Source: Phoronis australis (lineage: Eukaryota; Phoronida; Phoronidae). From it: DNA of 64,000 nt. The notes under the pieces are model-generated. The model ran no database searches and was not told the DNA's origin. It saw only the letters and a list, made by a program, of their open reading frames with translations. Location of the stretch: assembly GCA_002633005.1 (NCBI GenBank), contig NMRA01000343.1, positions 126,001 through 190,000 of the forward strand, given 5' to 3'. The position numbers were made by a program, and so were the translations under genes. Of this stretch, positions 13,596-25,500 are shown piece after piece; within the stretch, counting starts at the first letter, position 1; each line of letters opens with the position of its first letter.

Positions 13596-14995
13596 CTGAA
13601 AAAGATGTATTACTGTAAAATCTCACCAATTTCGGACACAATATGACCAACAAGTGAAATTTTATGTTCTCATATATTCTACATAAGATAAGTTTTAGAA
13701 AATTAATGCTTTCTCAAATTCAATNATTCAGAAACTGTCGTTCACTGTCATTCATATCCGTAAGCCCCGCCTGTCTTTGTTCATTGGTTGATTCAGCAGT
13801 AAGTCCTCCAGAAGTGGCCAGCCTTCCAGCCAGATCTGGATGACATCTCAGTATCCCTTGCTTACCTGAAAAAGATGTATTACTGTAAAATCTCACCAAT
13901 TTCGGACACAATATGACCAACAAGTGAAATTTTATGTTCTCATATATTCTACATAAGATAAGTTTTAGAAAATTAATGCTTTCTCAAATTCAATTTTGTA
14001 TCACAGTTACTGTCAAACAATGTTGCTATAAGTACATTTTGCATGGAGGGACACCTCAGAAGGCTGTTGATGTCCTTTTGCGCATGGAGGGACACCTTTG
14101 GAGGTCGTTGATGTCTTTAACTATTCCCAGCTCAGACAAATACTCCTACAATCAAACTCTTTTCGAACAGTCCTTAATTCAGTCTCCCAAATTGGCAACT
14201 GGCCATTTTTACACTGCTTGCACCAGGAGACATGATGCCATATATACACTGGCGCGAGCAGTGTTGGCCAGTTGCCGATTTGGGCAACTGAACAAAGGAC
14301 TGTTCAAAAAGAAAGTTATATTGTGGGAGTATTTTTTCGAGCTGAGAAGATTAAAGACATCAAACGCCTCCTAACCTAAGGTGTCCCTCTATGCGCAAAA
14401 GCTACTTGTAGCAACATGACTTTGATGGTTTATAATCAGTGTGAGAAATCAATTATTCGCTGAAAAGCTTCCAGAGTATGGATGGCCTATGGATGACTAC
14501 CGTCTCTACTACGGCCAGTTGAGAAAGTGATAAGACAAGCACTTATTTTTTCCAACAACAATTTTCTGATGTGGTAGGTCTGACTACTGAATGCAGTATG
14601 TAATGCAAAATAGGTAGAGTTGGAAGGTTCACCGTGCAACAAATATATATTATATGATTGATATTAATTTCATTCAGACAGTAGTTTCACTTTCACAGCA
14701 GCCGTAGGACGTAGGGCCTACCACAGGCGTCCTGAAGCTGAGGGCGCCTGTGCCTGTGGGGCCTACCACTGGTAGGCCCTACCAGGATACGGACGGTAGG
14801 CCTACCTGTAATGGGTTGCTCATCTATGAACCTCGAAATTTTGTGCATCAAGTCACCGACATCTGAGAATGGTCTATCAGCCCAAACTGCAGCAGCACAC
14901 AGGGCACAGTGTTCCACTACATTTCCAAACAGCGAGATAAAAGAGTCGTACTCGAGGGAATTGACGTCGTCGAGGGTTACTGGTTGTTGGTCCAT
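13249..14995 (-). CDS. URAD: OHCU decarboxylase (2-oxo-4-hydroxy-4-carboxy-5-ureidoimidazoline decarboxylase), two exons
   Basis: Predicted product of 178 residues, close to the roughly 170-180 usual for the family. Exon 1 is 14806-14995 and exon 2 is 13249-13595, joined in phase 1. URAD catalyses the third step of urate breakdown, turning OHCU into S-allantoin. Family features seen: N-terminal VNSLEYDSFISLFGNVVEHC; AAAVWADRPF; FIDEQPITG running across the junction into ILRCHPDLAG, which holds the expected catalytic His; LTAEST.EQ..AGL; and the KFGFPFVICAR block. The C-terminus SAKL is a peroxisomal PTS1 signal, as in animal homologues. I chose the ATG at 14995 because the frame upstream has no other ATG and family members begin just before the VN motif. 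An assembly joint repeats part of exon 2. Confidence 0.93.
13456..13994. other. Duplicated assembly joint (partial URAD exon 2 repeated)
   Basis: 13456-13724 and 13726-13994 are 269-bp direct copies separated by one N (13725). They differ only by scattered silent changes (for example, C/T near 13472/13741). The right copy contains the 5' part of exon 2 at 13726-13864 and then has no remainder of the exon. This is best read as two alleles laid end to end, not as an extra exon. Confidence 0.85.
14041..14400. mobile_element. Long imperfect inverted repeat in the URAD intron
   Basis: TTTTGCGCATGGAGGGACACC at 14076 is mirrored by the complement ending at 14400. Arms of about 150 bp continue through 'AATACTCC…ACAAT', 'GAACAGTCCTT' and 'GGCAACTGGCCA'. 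About 20-40 bp separate them near 14225. A short extra copy of the arm start lies at 14041-14070. It is a fold-back or MITE-like insertion; the frame across it is incidental. Confidence 0.7.
14806..14995 (-). CDS. URAD: URAD exon 1
   Basis: Encodes residues 1-63 plus the first base of codon 64 (MDQQPVTLDDVN … FIDEQPIT). Donor TTACAG|GTAGGC lies at 14806/14805. The start of the intron carries a 10-bp perfect palindrome at 14759-14779 (GGGCCTACCA/TGGTAGGCCC). Confidence 0.9.
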
Positions 14996-15480
14996 CACGA
15001 AATGACAAACAGCGCTCCTAACGGTTTCGCATAGGTTTAGCGTCTCCTCGCGGGCAGGTTGTAGACTATTTCTATAATTCTGAATGTACAGAGAAAGGTT
15101 GGTGGTCAACCGACGCGACAATAATTTCCGTTTAGTTTTAATTGCAAAAACATTTATGAATCAGTCGATTTTTGTAGATAAATAGCAGGCGATATTTTTA
15201 TTACAGTTCATAGTCGCGTTGTGTAGTTTTTTCAAACTGAATTACCCATCGTCGCGGTTAATTGAGGCGATTCAATTCGGACTCGGATACGACGACACAA
15301 AACTATAAGTATAGCATATATTTTTTATAGTAAATATAGAATATAAATGATATGCATTAATACAGAAGTCGTGAAAATTTCACACAGAGTTTGCGGACAT
15401 GGTACAATATCAGAACCAGTGATCACTGAAACTGAGTCTGCACCCTTTTGTCCGGTACGGTGAGTAGGCCTTACTCCTAG

Positions 15481-15681
15481 TTTTGGACGACGAGGTCGAA
15501 GGAAATTGTGACCACAGCAAACATACGAAAAGCCCGTAAAGAACTGCACTTGACCGCCAAGATGCAGAACTTTTTAAAGATAAGGGATGAGAAATACCAA
15601 CTTGAGTCTGTAACGTGCAAGGCCCGCAGTGCCATTAATGCAACGAACACACTGCAGAACTTACAGAGAGTTAAATTCTAA
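15481..15681 (+). CDS. Candidate short coding exon (uncertain)
   Basis: A 66-codon open frame ends at TAA 15679-15681. It has helical, charged composition (KMQNFLKIRDEKYQLE, then TLQNLQRVKF), unlike the AT-rich random frames nearby. A possible acceptor (CTCCTAG) lies just upstream; alternatively an ATG at 15565 could start it. It lies head-to-head with URAD. No family recognised and no partner exon found. Confidence 0.25.
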   Translation, partial: FWTTRSKEIVTTANIRKARKELHLTAKMQNFLKIRDEKYQLESVTCKARSAINATNTLQNLQRVKF

Positions 15682-17479
15682 TGTAGACTCTGCTAGGGCG
15701 GCTCTCCCCTGAATGCCGCAGGCATACGGGCGTTTTTGAGACATAACGTTATGTTTTCATTTAAAAGGAAGTTTTAGTGAAATCAGCTGGAGGTTATTCT
15801 TGCACATAAAAATTTGATTTGAAAACGTGGTCAAGTGAAATTAATAAAGACACAGTAATAAGAAGCATATCTTTAGAATCCTCAATCTTCATCCTTTCAA
15901 GAAATGTGTAATTTTAATGGTTGACAAAGCACAGTTTTTTGATATTTGACTTAGAGTTGAGGTCGTTTATTAAGGTCCTAGATAACCTTATCGCCAGACA
16001 GATTATCATGTGTTATAGCACATCGAATCTGAGGTCGAGAGAATAATATGAGGCATGGTAACGAACCAAGCAATTTTCCAACTAAAATAATTCCAAGTGC
16101 ACTTTAGAATATACGAGAGTATTTGAATACTACGATACCTTTGTAACTAATTTTAAATAGTTAAGACTTCCACCAGTTACCTCTTTGTTGGAGTGGCTGT
16201 CGCTTGAAGTCGCCATTGTTTTGTTTACAATGAAAGGTCCATAGGCCTATAAGAGAAATGTGCTACGTCTATGTCTTGTCATATCAATTATGGAGATGTG
16301 CTTCAGTGCCTTGTGGCAGCAAAATCGACAAAGTGACGAGCTTTGACATCAACAGAAATTTAAAACCTTTACTAAAAATGCGTAAAAATACCTGGTGAGC
16401 ATGTTGAATTGTGTTTCACGTGGCATAGAACCAGTCTGAATAACTTAAATGCAATCTGTTTTTCGTATTCTAGGCCTTTTTAAGATTTTGACTTAAGTTT
16501 TGTTTTAGTTTTGACGAATGTAGCGGATGTGAAAGTTTCAAAGGAAGTTGAGACAAATCTTAGACTTCAGTAAAAAAGGAACTTAAGTCAGTTTCTTGGA
16601 ACGGACCTCACTGAGTCTTATATAGCCGCTTTCCTGAAAGCGACCGTCATTGCAACGCGCTGCTTTTTTGTTGTTTTGTTTTTGCCATTTCTGATAAGCT
16701 GGTTGCATGTATAGCCTTCTATTTATATCTGTGACTGAAAAACATTTGAAAAAAGTCTTGGAGAGGAAAAAAGGAATACAATGTTTTGTCGCAATTTTCC
16801 AGCACGATCTGCTACATAAGGCAGTCAGGGAGTCGAGGTTTACTTAATAATAGTAAAGCAAGTTATATTAGCACTTAAAATTTCATACGTTTTGTTCCAT
16901 CGGACCAGATGGACCTGAACTGCTCTCTTTATATTTCCAAGTTTGAATTTCCAGTGCACTAAGGAACAGTTGACCATTCCTGAAAAGGGAACTGTAATTT
17001 ATTCTGAATAAATTCTGGATAGTTTTCTATGAATTGTTGATTAATTTCACAAATAATTCAACACCAAAAATTAAACTTATATTCTCTAAAGAAGCTAAAA
17101 AAATACCGGCTTGGAGCGCTGCTTAGTCTCGTGACGTATTTGGCGGGGGCAAAGTCACTGTCCTGTGTTAGCGTGCAATCAAGTAGCGTTCTTCATATTG
17201 TCGGAATAAGAAATTTTAGTGTGAAATGTCGGGTCACCAGGGATACCTGTTTGAGCCGAGGCAACACAAAGTGATACCCAGTCATCGTCANACCATAGGA
17301 GGCTGGGGGGAGGGCTATAGCTCCCCCCACTTTCGCGGTGCTGCGCCGGCCATGCAACTCAATGATATTTTCTCGCATAAGTTTTCTTCCGTCTGTAGAC
17401 GTGTCTGTTCAACAAATTACATTTCTGTCTGTTAGTTGACCACTTTATTTGTTGTTCTTAGGTTTATTTATTTCAACAG

Positions 17480-17572
17480 GTTGCAAGGCATGGCACGAGT
17501 GGTGAACTATCACGATAGGCCTATACTCGGGCCAGGACTGAACGAAAAACGTTCAGGCAATGTCCTAAAGCG
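17480..17572 (+). CDS. Candidate exon with start codon, unknown gene
   Basis: Acceptor TTTCAACAG precedes GTTGCAAGGC-ATG at 17490. The frame encodes MARVVNYHDRPILGPGLN… and reaches a good donor (GCG|GTATGT) at 17572/17573 in phase 2. Splice sites on both sides and balanced codon use make this better than a random frame. No downstream exon could be tied to it and I recognise no family. Confidence 0.35.
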
Positions 17573-19729
17573 GTATGTCAACACCATATTTTTATTATGC
17601 CCGGAAGAAGCTAGTTTGTCGGAGACCTGCCTCTCTCCCAATTTTGAATGGCAGAACTACATTTATAGTTAAATGATAAGAAGTTGCAACTTCCTTTGCC
17701 ATTTTCTTCGGTAACTTGTTGTGCTTTGCAAATAGGGACAAAAAACGTATTACTACAGAAAAGTTCACAAACTAGACCGGTCTCATATCGGGTCATAAAG
17801 CGTGGGATATTCAATGTACTGGCCATGTAGCCTCCAACGCGCAATCGGCTTCGTGCAAGTCCGGCAAAAATTTACTCAAGTAACTGACTATATAGAGGTC
17901 ACGTGAATTGGTGGATAGGTGTCGCTTTAGTGCTTCACCACGAAATAAAACCAGCGTACGTAGTCTAACAGACTAAGAACGTGTTGACGTTACTCAGCAG
18001 AGCAAAACCAAAATAATATTTTTAACGTGAAAGAAAAGTCATTGTGGCAAGTAGACCAATCAGCCTCGCAAGTCACGAGCCTGAATACATCTGCCTAATC
18101 TCTACCATGGTACTCCTCTAGGTACAGCTCTTGAACAACGGTGAACCGTTGCCAATCGGATAATTTAGGAGTCTGGATCGTTGCGACTCTTATGGGATGG
18201 ATATGTGGGTAGGTAAGAAACTTTATTTTTTAACATTCGGGGTGCGTTCCAGATTAGAAATCAAATGTTTTGAGTCGTGAACATATTTCAATCACCCCCA
18301 GTAAATTTGACCTAACGCGAGACATTTGAAAAGGCAAGATTGTAAATGTCAGTAGGTCAACAATCCTCTCAATTTACAAATAAAAGTATCTGATGGGCAT
18401 TAAAGTTAACAAGAAACAATATCGCTGATTCTTTTTAACATCTTTATTTATTTCTCTCAAGCAAAGCTTGATATGCTGCAAAAGATATGAAACATAAACT
18501 TTTGTTTGTTGGTAAGAAATCTATAAACACATTGTTTCCAAAAATTGAACTATCCCAGCTGATACTCGTCCTGTTTTCAATAACACATCTCACTGAATAT
18601 TCAATTGATTTTCCAGAATTTTAAGAAAACAAGTGACCTCTACGTTTTTATGAAACAAAAACTTAGCGAGAGTTTGGGTTGCAAATGCGGCCGGTACAGG
18701 AACTACCCTCTGACACTGCGCCACCTGTACTGAGTGGCCTTGCAGAAACAAAATGAACTACACACGGAATGTGGGCATCAATGCGCATGCTTGGTCTGAA
18801 GTTTACCCATCGGATCCCATCGCCACCACTTGCACACGTCTTCTATGCACAGTACTTGTTTGAGCTAAACCCACGGGACTGGGGTTTCCTTGATTTTGAT
18901 TACTTCAATCACTGTCCGTTTTAATAAATTGCAACCGTTTACTATTCAAGTCCAAGGTGGTCACCATTGACTACGCGGCTAACAAACTGAAAGGGGTACG
19001 TGTCCCAGATTTCAACCAATGGGAATGACCGAGTTTTATGACGCCAGTTTCATTACTTTAACCAATGAGAATTAGCCATGTTTAACAACATTCCACAGTG
19101 CTATATTTCGTAGCACTGAGAAAGAGTGTTTGTACTGCACTGTTCCTGAGCAACATACGGGACTTGTCATAAGGAAATGAGTGGATATATTCAACTGATT
19201 ACACATGGTTACTTGTGATGAAACTGTCAGTCATTTGTGGAAAAGCATCTAGTGACAGAATATGAATCGCAGCAAAAATATACATAGGCGGATCGAGAGG
19301 AGGGATCCATGGGGTCAGACCCCGCCCTTTTTTGGCCAAAGCGACAAACAAAAAAACATGGGGACTTGACGATTTCTCTTTCATATTTCTATACACCACT
19401 GGGTGCAGAGGTCACGACAATAAGAATCGTTACCAGCGGTTTTCCACTCATCGTTTCAGTGCGATACAGACCTCTTCAGAAACCAGTCGTTTTACTTGGA
19501 CTTAAAAAGCTGGATCTGCCTTTGTCAGTAGTACGTCTGCATTAAGTGCGTTCATCAGATTTCACTGATCGTTTACCCAAAAACGTTTTCAGTTTTAATT
19601 ATCCCCATCTGATGAATTGTTTGGCTAGAATTTTGTGTCTGGACTCCACATAGAGCCAGTGGGGATTTCAGGGTGTTATTTATAAATAATGCAACAGTAC
19701 GCGATGAAAGTAACCAATTTTTTTACATC

Positions 19730-20674
19730 AAAAATAGCCCGCGTAACCTGTTTCATCAAAAGCCGGCAATTCTCTGGCCAACTTAATTATATCACTCTGA
19801 GCTGAGTTGGTTTTTTCTACACAAATTGCCCAAGACGACAAAAGTTCGAAAGTGACAAACTTTGCAAATGCAACACAACAAGTTTGAACGAGAGAGACAA
19901 TAATTCCAACTCTGTTAATGCGAACTTCCCCAATTCCCGGCGGTTCTTCTCTCTTAAACCACGCATCTTTACAAATCTTCCAGGAGACGCAGAGTGTCTG
20001 ATGTGGCACGGATTTTGATGCAACGATATCAATCGATCTACCGGTATATTCTACAATCAGAAACACAAAAGTCATACGGTTTGTAAATATTATCCTCTTA
20101 TGACTATGAACTACAGTACAGGAGAAATAAGCAGTAGCAGCGCATTTATGAGAAAAAAGGACACACTCCAGGGGCGGATCCAGGATTTTGAGTGGGGTGG
20201 CNAAAAATAGCCCGCGTAACCTGTTTCATCAAAAGCCGGCAATTCTCTGGCCAACTTAATTATCTCACTCTGAGCTGAGTTGGTTTTTTCTACACAAATT
20301 GCCCAAGACGACAAAAGTTCGAAAGTGACAAACTTTGCAAATGCAACACAACAAGTTTGAACGAGAGAGACAATAATTCCAACTCTGTTAATGCGAACTT
20401 CCCCAATTCCCGGCAGTTCTTCTCTCTTAAACCACGCATCTTTACAAATCTTCCAGGAGACGCAGAGTGTCTGATGTGGCACGGATTTTGATGCAACGAT
20501 ATCAATCGATCTACCGGTATATTCTACAATCAGAAACACAAAAGTCGTACGGTTTGTAAATATTATCCTCTTATGACTATGAACTACAGTACAGGAGAAA
20601 TAAGCAGTAGCAGCGCATTTATGAGAAAAAAGGACACACTCCAGGGGCGGATCCAGGATTTTGAGTGGGGTGGC
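19730..20674. other. Duplicated assembly joint
   Basis: 19730-20201 and 20203-20674 are 472-bp direct copies separated by one N (20202), differing at only a few bases. The left copy breaks off inside a MITE that is complete in the right copy (20642-20794). Most likely two alleles placed in series. Confidence 0.85.
19748..20050 (-). CDS. Candidate symmetric (1-1) exon, unknown gene
   Basis: The frame is open for 303 nt from an acceptor (CTGATTGTAG|AA) to a weak donor (AACAG|GTTACG); both ends are phase 1. It encodes YTGRSIDIVASKSV … CVEKTNSAQSD … LPAFDET. The frame also stays open in the second assembled copy (20221-20523), with two amino-acid changes. No family is recognised and the donor is poor, so this could equally be a chance open frame. 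Confidence 0.25.
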
Positions 20675-20794
20675 AAGGCAGAGTATTAGCCAGGATTTTG
20701 CCCGTCAGACATTCGCACCCCCGAACTGCCAAATGGAATCTGGGAGAATTTTAGGGGGCCATGGCCCGCTTGGCACCCTCTAATTACGCCACTG
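20642..20794 (+). mobile_element. Short hAT-like MITE, family 2 copy 1
   Basis: Ends CAGGGGCGGATCCAGG and …ACGCCACTG. A 5-bp duplication CACTC flanks it (20637-20641 and 20795-20799). It is 153 bp long with a G-run near the left and no coding capacity. Relatives lie at 22433, 29778 and 33767. Confidence 0.75.
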
Positions 20795-20799
20795 CACTC

Positions 20800-21960
20800 G
20801 CGGCAGACGAGGAAAATTGTCTCGGTGGGGGGCGGGGGTATTCAACCGTACCTTTGTTGACGGGGGTGGCGGCTGGAAAATTAGAACTCCCCCATCTGAG
20901 GCAGTATTCCCCAGGCTCACGAAACATGATGGACCTGTTAGATCTTTGCTGGGCAGCAGCTGGTATCACGTGGCTGAGAACTGTCAGGGAAGCTTGATGA
21001 ATCGTTTTTGGAAGTGAAGACGGTATTGTACATGTAGCACAGCAGAGACCAAACGGCACCTCTTGATTGGTGTCAGAAATATGACGTCGAGTAACTCAGC
21101 AACAAGGCACAGATTGGCTCCCTTAACACAATGGTTCTCTTTCACTTTCACTTTCATTTCCATCTTGATGTCCGCTGGGTGAAGACACACTGTCCGCGTA
21201 TATTGCGCTGTTAATTAATTTAAAAAAGAAATTGGGCAACAGGTAAACATGGCGCAAATGAATGATTACAGAAACAATAGAAAACTCTGTGTGTGTGTGT
21301 ATTTATGCATGAACGTGCAACGCAAACAAATACACGAGTATTTTTTTTTTCGAATGTTAAGTAAACACACCTGTTCGTAAACGTTTCATTTATAAGTACA
21401 GAACAAACACGCAGAAACCAAACGTCACCTTTTTCGTAAAATACAGTAACATAATTCAAACACCCAAAAACATCTGGTTGGAAAACGCCTAACATGAAGT
21501 TTGATAGATTGTCGAAAGTGGCTCTAAGACTGGAGCTGAAAAATTATCAGAGGCCAGACTATTCTGACATTTATCCAGGGCCCGTTCGTGTAAAGAATGA
21601 CAAGATTTTTGTATGGAACCGTACCTCATAAGTCTCGCTTCTATGATTCCATTATGAACAATCAAAATTCAAATGAAAATGAAATTCGGCCTGATTTCAT
21701 AACTACAACACTCAATGAAAGCTCAGTCGAGCAGGTAGTGCACACTAGCTGTGGAGTTTCAAAGTAGGTTGTTAGCACGCCTCCCACTAAAAACTCCAAA
21801 GTCGACTGCTACATCCGACAAATCAGTAGAGCCAGTTTGGTAATGACCGTGTCCTTATAAAGTTGGAAAGAATATCACAACTGACACTTTACCCTTCACC
21901 GACGATCGACCATCGTGGAAGTAGGGGTGCCGAGTGACGAATCCAAACGCGTAGCTCATT
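20800..21960. other. No gene recognised
   Basis: The 20800-21060 part is GC-richer and open in more than one frame, but without consistent splice sites or a recognisable product. A short (GT)n run lies at about 21288-21300. Confidence 0.4.
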
Positions 21961-22359
21961 GCCCAGTCTCCAATCTTTTTACTCGAAATGTAACTTGAAA
22001 TTAGGTTTGGCATTTTCTACTCTACTTTTGGGCGAACTCAAGATAAGTGTCTATTATTCTATGCTCGAGTACACAATAACTTACGTAGATAATTTAGTGT
22101 CCTTAGTTCTCAGTTTGTAAACCCAGTATTAAAGCAATAAGTTCGAGTTTGAACTCGAAATTTCGAGTTTTTACTCGAGTTTGTAGCACGCATATAAGGG
22201 TCTTCAAGGGCAAACTTGAACTAGGAACTCCTATGCATAAACTATAATGTATTCGAGCAGAGTCTGATAACCTATTATCTTAAGTTCGCACAAAAGGAGC
22301 AGAGAAATTGCCAAAAATAGTTTCGAGTTCGTTTCGAGTACAAAGATTAGAGACCGGGC
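21961..22359. mobile_element. MITE with long TIRs, family 3 copy 2
   Basis: GCCCAGTCTCCAATCTTT at 21961 pairs with AAAGATTAGAGACCGGGC ending at 22359. The arms run on through 'TTTGGCA(A)TTTCT' and 'GCGAACT(C/T)AAGATAA'. About 400 bp. It lies just outside the left edge of duplication unit A. Confidence 0.75.
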
Positions 22360-22432
22360 CCAGTCCTCACATTCCACATATACTATTCCAACTACATAGC
22401 ACTGCTACGTAGAGATTTTTTTGTCGTCATCC

Positions 22433-22577
22433 CAGGGGCAGATGCAGGATTTTGAGTGGGGAGGGCCAAGGCAGAGTATTAGCCAAGATTTTGACAGTCA
22501 CACGTTCACACCCCCGAACTGTCAAATGGACTCTGAAAATTTTAGGGGGCCATGCCCCCCCCCGATATTCCCCACTT
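22433..22577 (+). mobile_element. Short hAT-like MITE, family 2 copy 2
   Basis: Left end CAGGGGCAGATGCAGG, right end …CCCACTT. The 5-bp duplication CATCC sits at 22428-22432 and 22578-22582. The same insertion exists in unit B (33767-33920), so it predates the duplication. Confidence 0.75.
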
Positions 22578-22599
22578 CATCCAGTTACAATGGTCAGCC

Positions 22600-25500
22600 A
22601 TTTTTTCTGAATCATAACACTCATTATAGCATCAGGTGTGTTGCAATGTTGTACAGAAAGTAATCATATGATAGTTCTTACTTAATGACTGAAGAAATTA
22701 TTATTTTTTCAGCCTCATCATTTTATGCACTGAACCACAAATGATAAATACACAGTGCAATTTTGGAAGCTGGTGTGTGGACTTAGCTCAAATAACACTT
22801 TGGGAAATGGAATGAGGCTAGTTTGATGCATTTTTTGTAAATCCATGTAACTTACACCAAACGGAACCACTGGCCTAACTCATTTTAGAAAAAAAATATC
22901 CGCGTTTTGCGCACTTTTTAAGACCAAATTTACCCCTACATAACCATAACAAAGAACACTTGCTAACTGCCAACGTGAGACAATTTGAGTACGCTCAGCG
23001 AAGCTAATGATATCTGTTCGTAAACAATAGGCCTAAATTGGTGCTGGATTTACAAAGGTTAAATTTCCGATTCATTACTTTTACAGCTGGAGGCTGGTCC
23101 GATTCATTGAGTATTGTAAATATGTTTGACCTCCCCCTCGTCAGGTGGGGTTACTGAACTAGTGACTGTAGCACGGAGCATGGAGTCAATATTGATTCAA
23201 ACGGATCACAGTGAACTTGATATCGTTCTGTTCTTGTTTAAGTTCGTGCATGCAACCCGAATTTTTCACATACAGAGTGTATGAAAAAGCACAAAAAGGC
23301 GGAATCAGAGTCCTGAAATAAACATTGAGTTCAGTCAAGGAAAATGATTTTTATAATTTGGACCACTTACCGCTACAAAATCGGTCTCAGCTTTCTTTTT
23401 TCCTTACTGGGATGAAAAGTGATTTTTGGTTTTGCAAAGAATTGACAGTTGTTGGTACTCAAGACTATGCTCAGTGAGCACAATTTTAAAAAACGATATC
23501 CCTGAGACAAGTCAACGTAAAAGCCATGTCAAACAATAAACGAACTGTCAGTACTTTCCAAAACGCGACTAAATCGCATGCACAATTTTGACTGAGGATA
23601 AATTTGAGATCAATTTAATGACAGAAAGTGGTCAAAATAAAAAATTGGTTTTGGTGACAACCAGGCACTTATAATAATACGATTCGTTCGCTGCGCATGT
23701 CTGAAATGATTATCGATTTTAACGACGAGATCACACTGAAGTTTGACCACACATATTTGTGACACCTTCGACGCCGATGGGCACGAAATGACATTGAAAA
23801 CTAATCAACTGCAAACCGAGAACCACTATCGGTTGAGTTTTCACAAACGTTGCATTTTCTAACTGCCTTCACAAACTTGATGTTTTCTTTATCGGTTCGT
23901 CGTACATTGTACTGAGTTGTCATCGGCGTTGTGTAATGGTCCTACCAGTTATCATCGTTTATGTCAATATTTGGAGAACAATAGCAAGGAGTGTGATTCG
24001 CCCCGATCTGATACTTTCACGGCATCAATTATTTACCAGGTAAACTTTTAGTAGCCTGAATCAATTTATATGGGAAAAGGGACGGCCGTGTTCAACTACA
24101 AGCCTCTTGCCGCAATTGTGAGTGACTGAAGCGTGACGTGCCATCCTCGACAAAAAGCCTGAGTTCCGCCATCTTAGTGGCACGACGATGGATTCCGGCG
24201 TTGGGTACGATACCGCTTACGCGTGGGTTCTAACATATGTATTAAATATGCCGCTCAGGTAAGTGACTTTTTCCGTGGCGGACTACGAAAGAGTGTCTTT
24301 CCGATTAAAGGCCCAGCAAATTTCGCATTAGCCTTGGTTGACGCCAAAGGGGCGTATTTTTATATAAGAATTCAGCAAAAAGGTTTCACATTCTATTCGA
24401 TAGTTGTTGTGTTAAAAGTAATTCAATCCAAAGGGCTGTTCATTCAATGTTAATTCAATAAAATCACTGTTGTATTATTGTCATTTACTGACGTCAGCTA
24501 TGACGTTGTCATAATGGAGCTTTCAATATATTACTTGTTTTCTAACACCTCTTGTCTTTCAGTGGCGGATCTAGGATATCACAAGGGGAGCCCAACATTT
24601 GGTCTGTAAACATTTGCTCAAAGCACGATTGTAGATGCGCATAGCACCGATTGGGGGGAGGAAATTTTTCTGTTTTTCCTCTAAAAACCAAGCATTTTCC
24701 TTGATTCCCGAAGTATTGTCCAAGAAAAAAGGCAAAAAAAAGAACGAATAAGGTGTCAACCACGAAAAACTGCTAGTACCACAAACTTACACTCATGACG
24801 TAGCAGATATAGCGCGCATGCTTTACCACTGCACCACCACGATCAACTCCTCTTTTGATACTAAGAGACCTACTTGTTTATGGTCCACAGCGTTTGCGCG
24901 CGAAACCTCCTTCTTTTTGTAATGCTTATTACATGTTTTATATTTTGTGCAATCAGTTCGTGACAAATTTGTTGTATTTAAAATAGTCTTCAATTGCCCA
25001 ATAGACCAAATCCGTTTTTTGTCTTGGCAATAACGACGCGATTGCTTTGGAAATCGTCTTAAGTTAAGGTTTGACAAAGAGAGAATTCTGAGTTTCTGAG
25101 TGATTCACTAAGGCTTCGATTAAAATTGACATTTTACCAACAGCTTCTGTTTTTTTCACAATCACTCAAATTCCATTTTCTTTAAAAACTGAAGTAATTT
25201 TCTTCATTGCACAGTGGAGCAGACGGCGGAAACGGAGTCGTAGGACCCAGCGCAACTGCCGGTAGCCTGAAATATCGCGGGAGAGCCTATACTTAGTCAT
25301 AGTTCCATTACAATTGCGCCGTGTTCCGAAATTGACTCTTGGAATTGGATCTGAGCCCCCCCCCCAAACACTAAAACTGCACTCATTTAAATCTTGTTTC
25401 AGTCGTATTATTTTAATTACAGGGGTTAATTAATAAACTCAACATTTCCCTACGCTCTTGCTGTTTTATTTTTTTGCGGCAGCCAAGGGGGTGGGCCCTA

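Noticed and set aside
13720-13923. Second URAD-like exon
   Set aside because: It is the repeated half of an assembly joint: an exact copy apart from silent differences, ending at the N.
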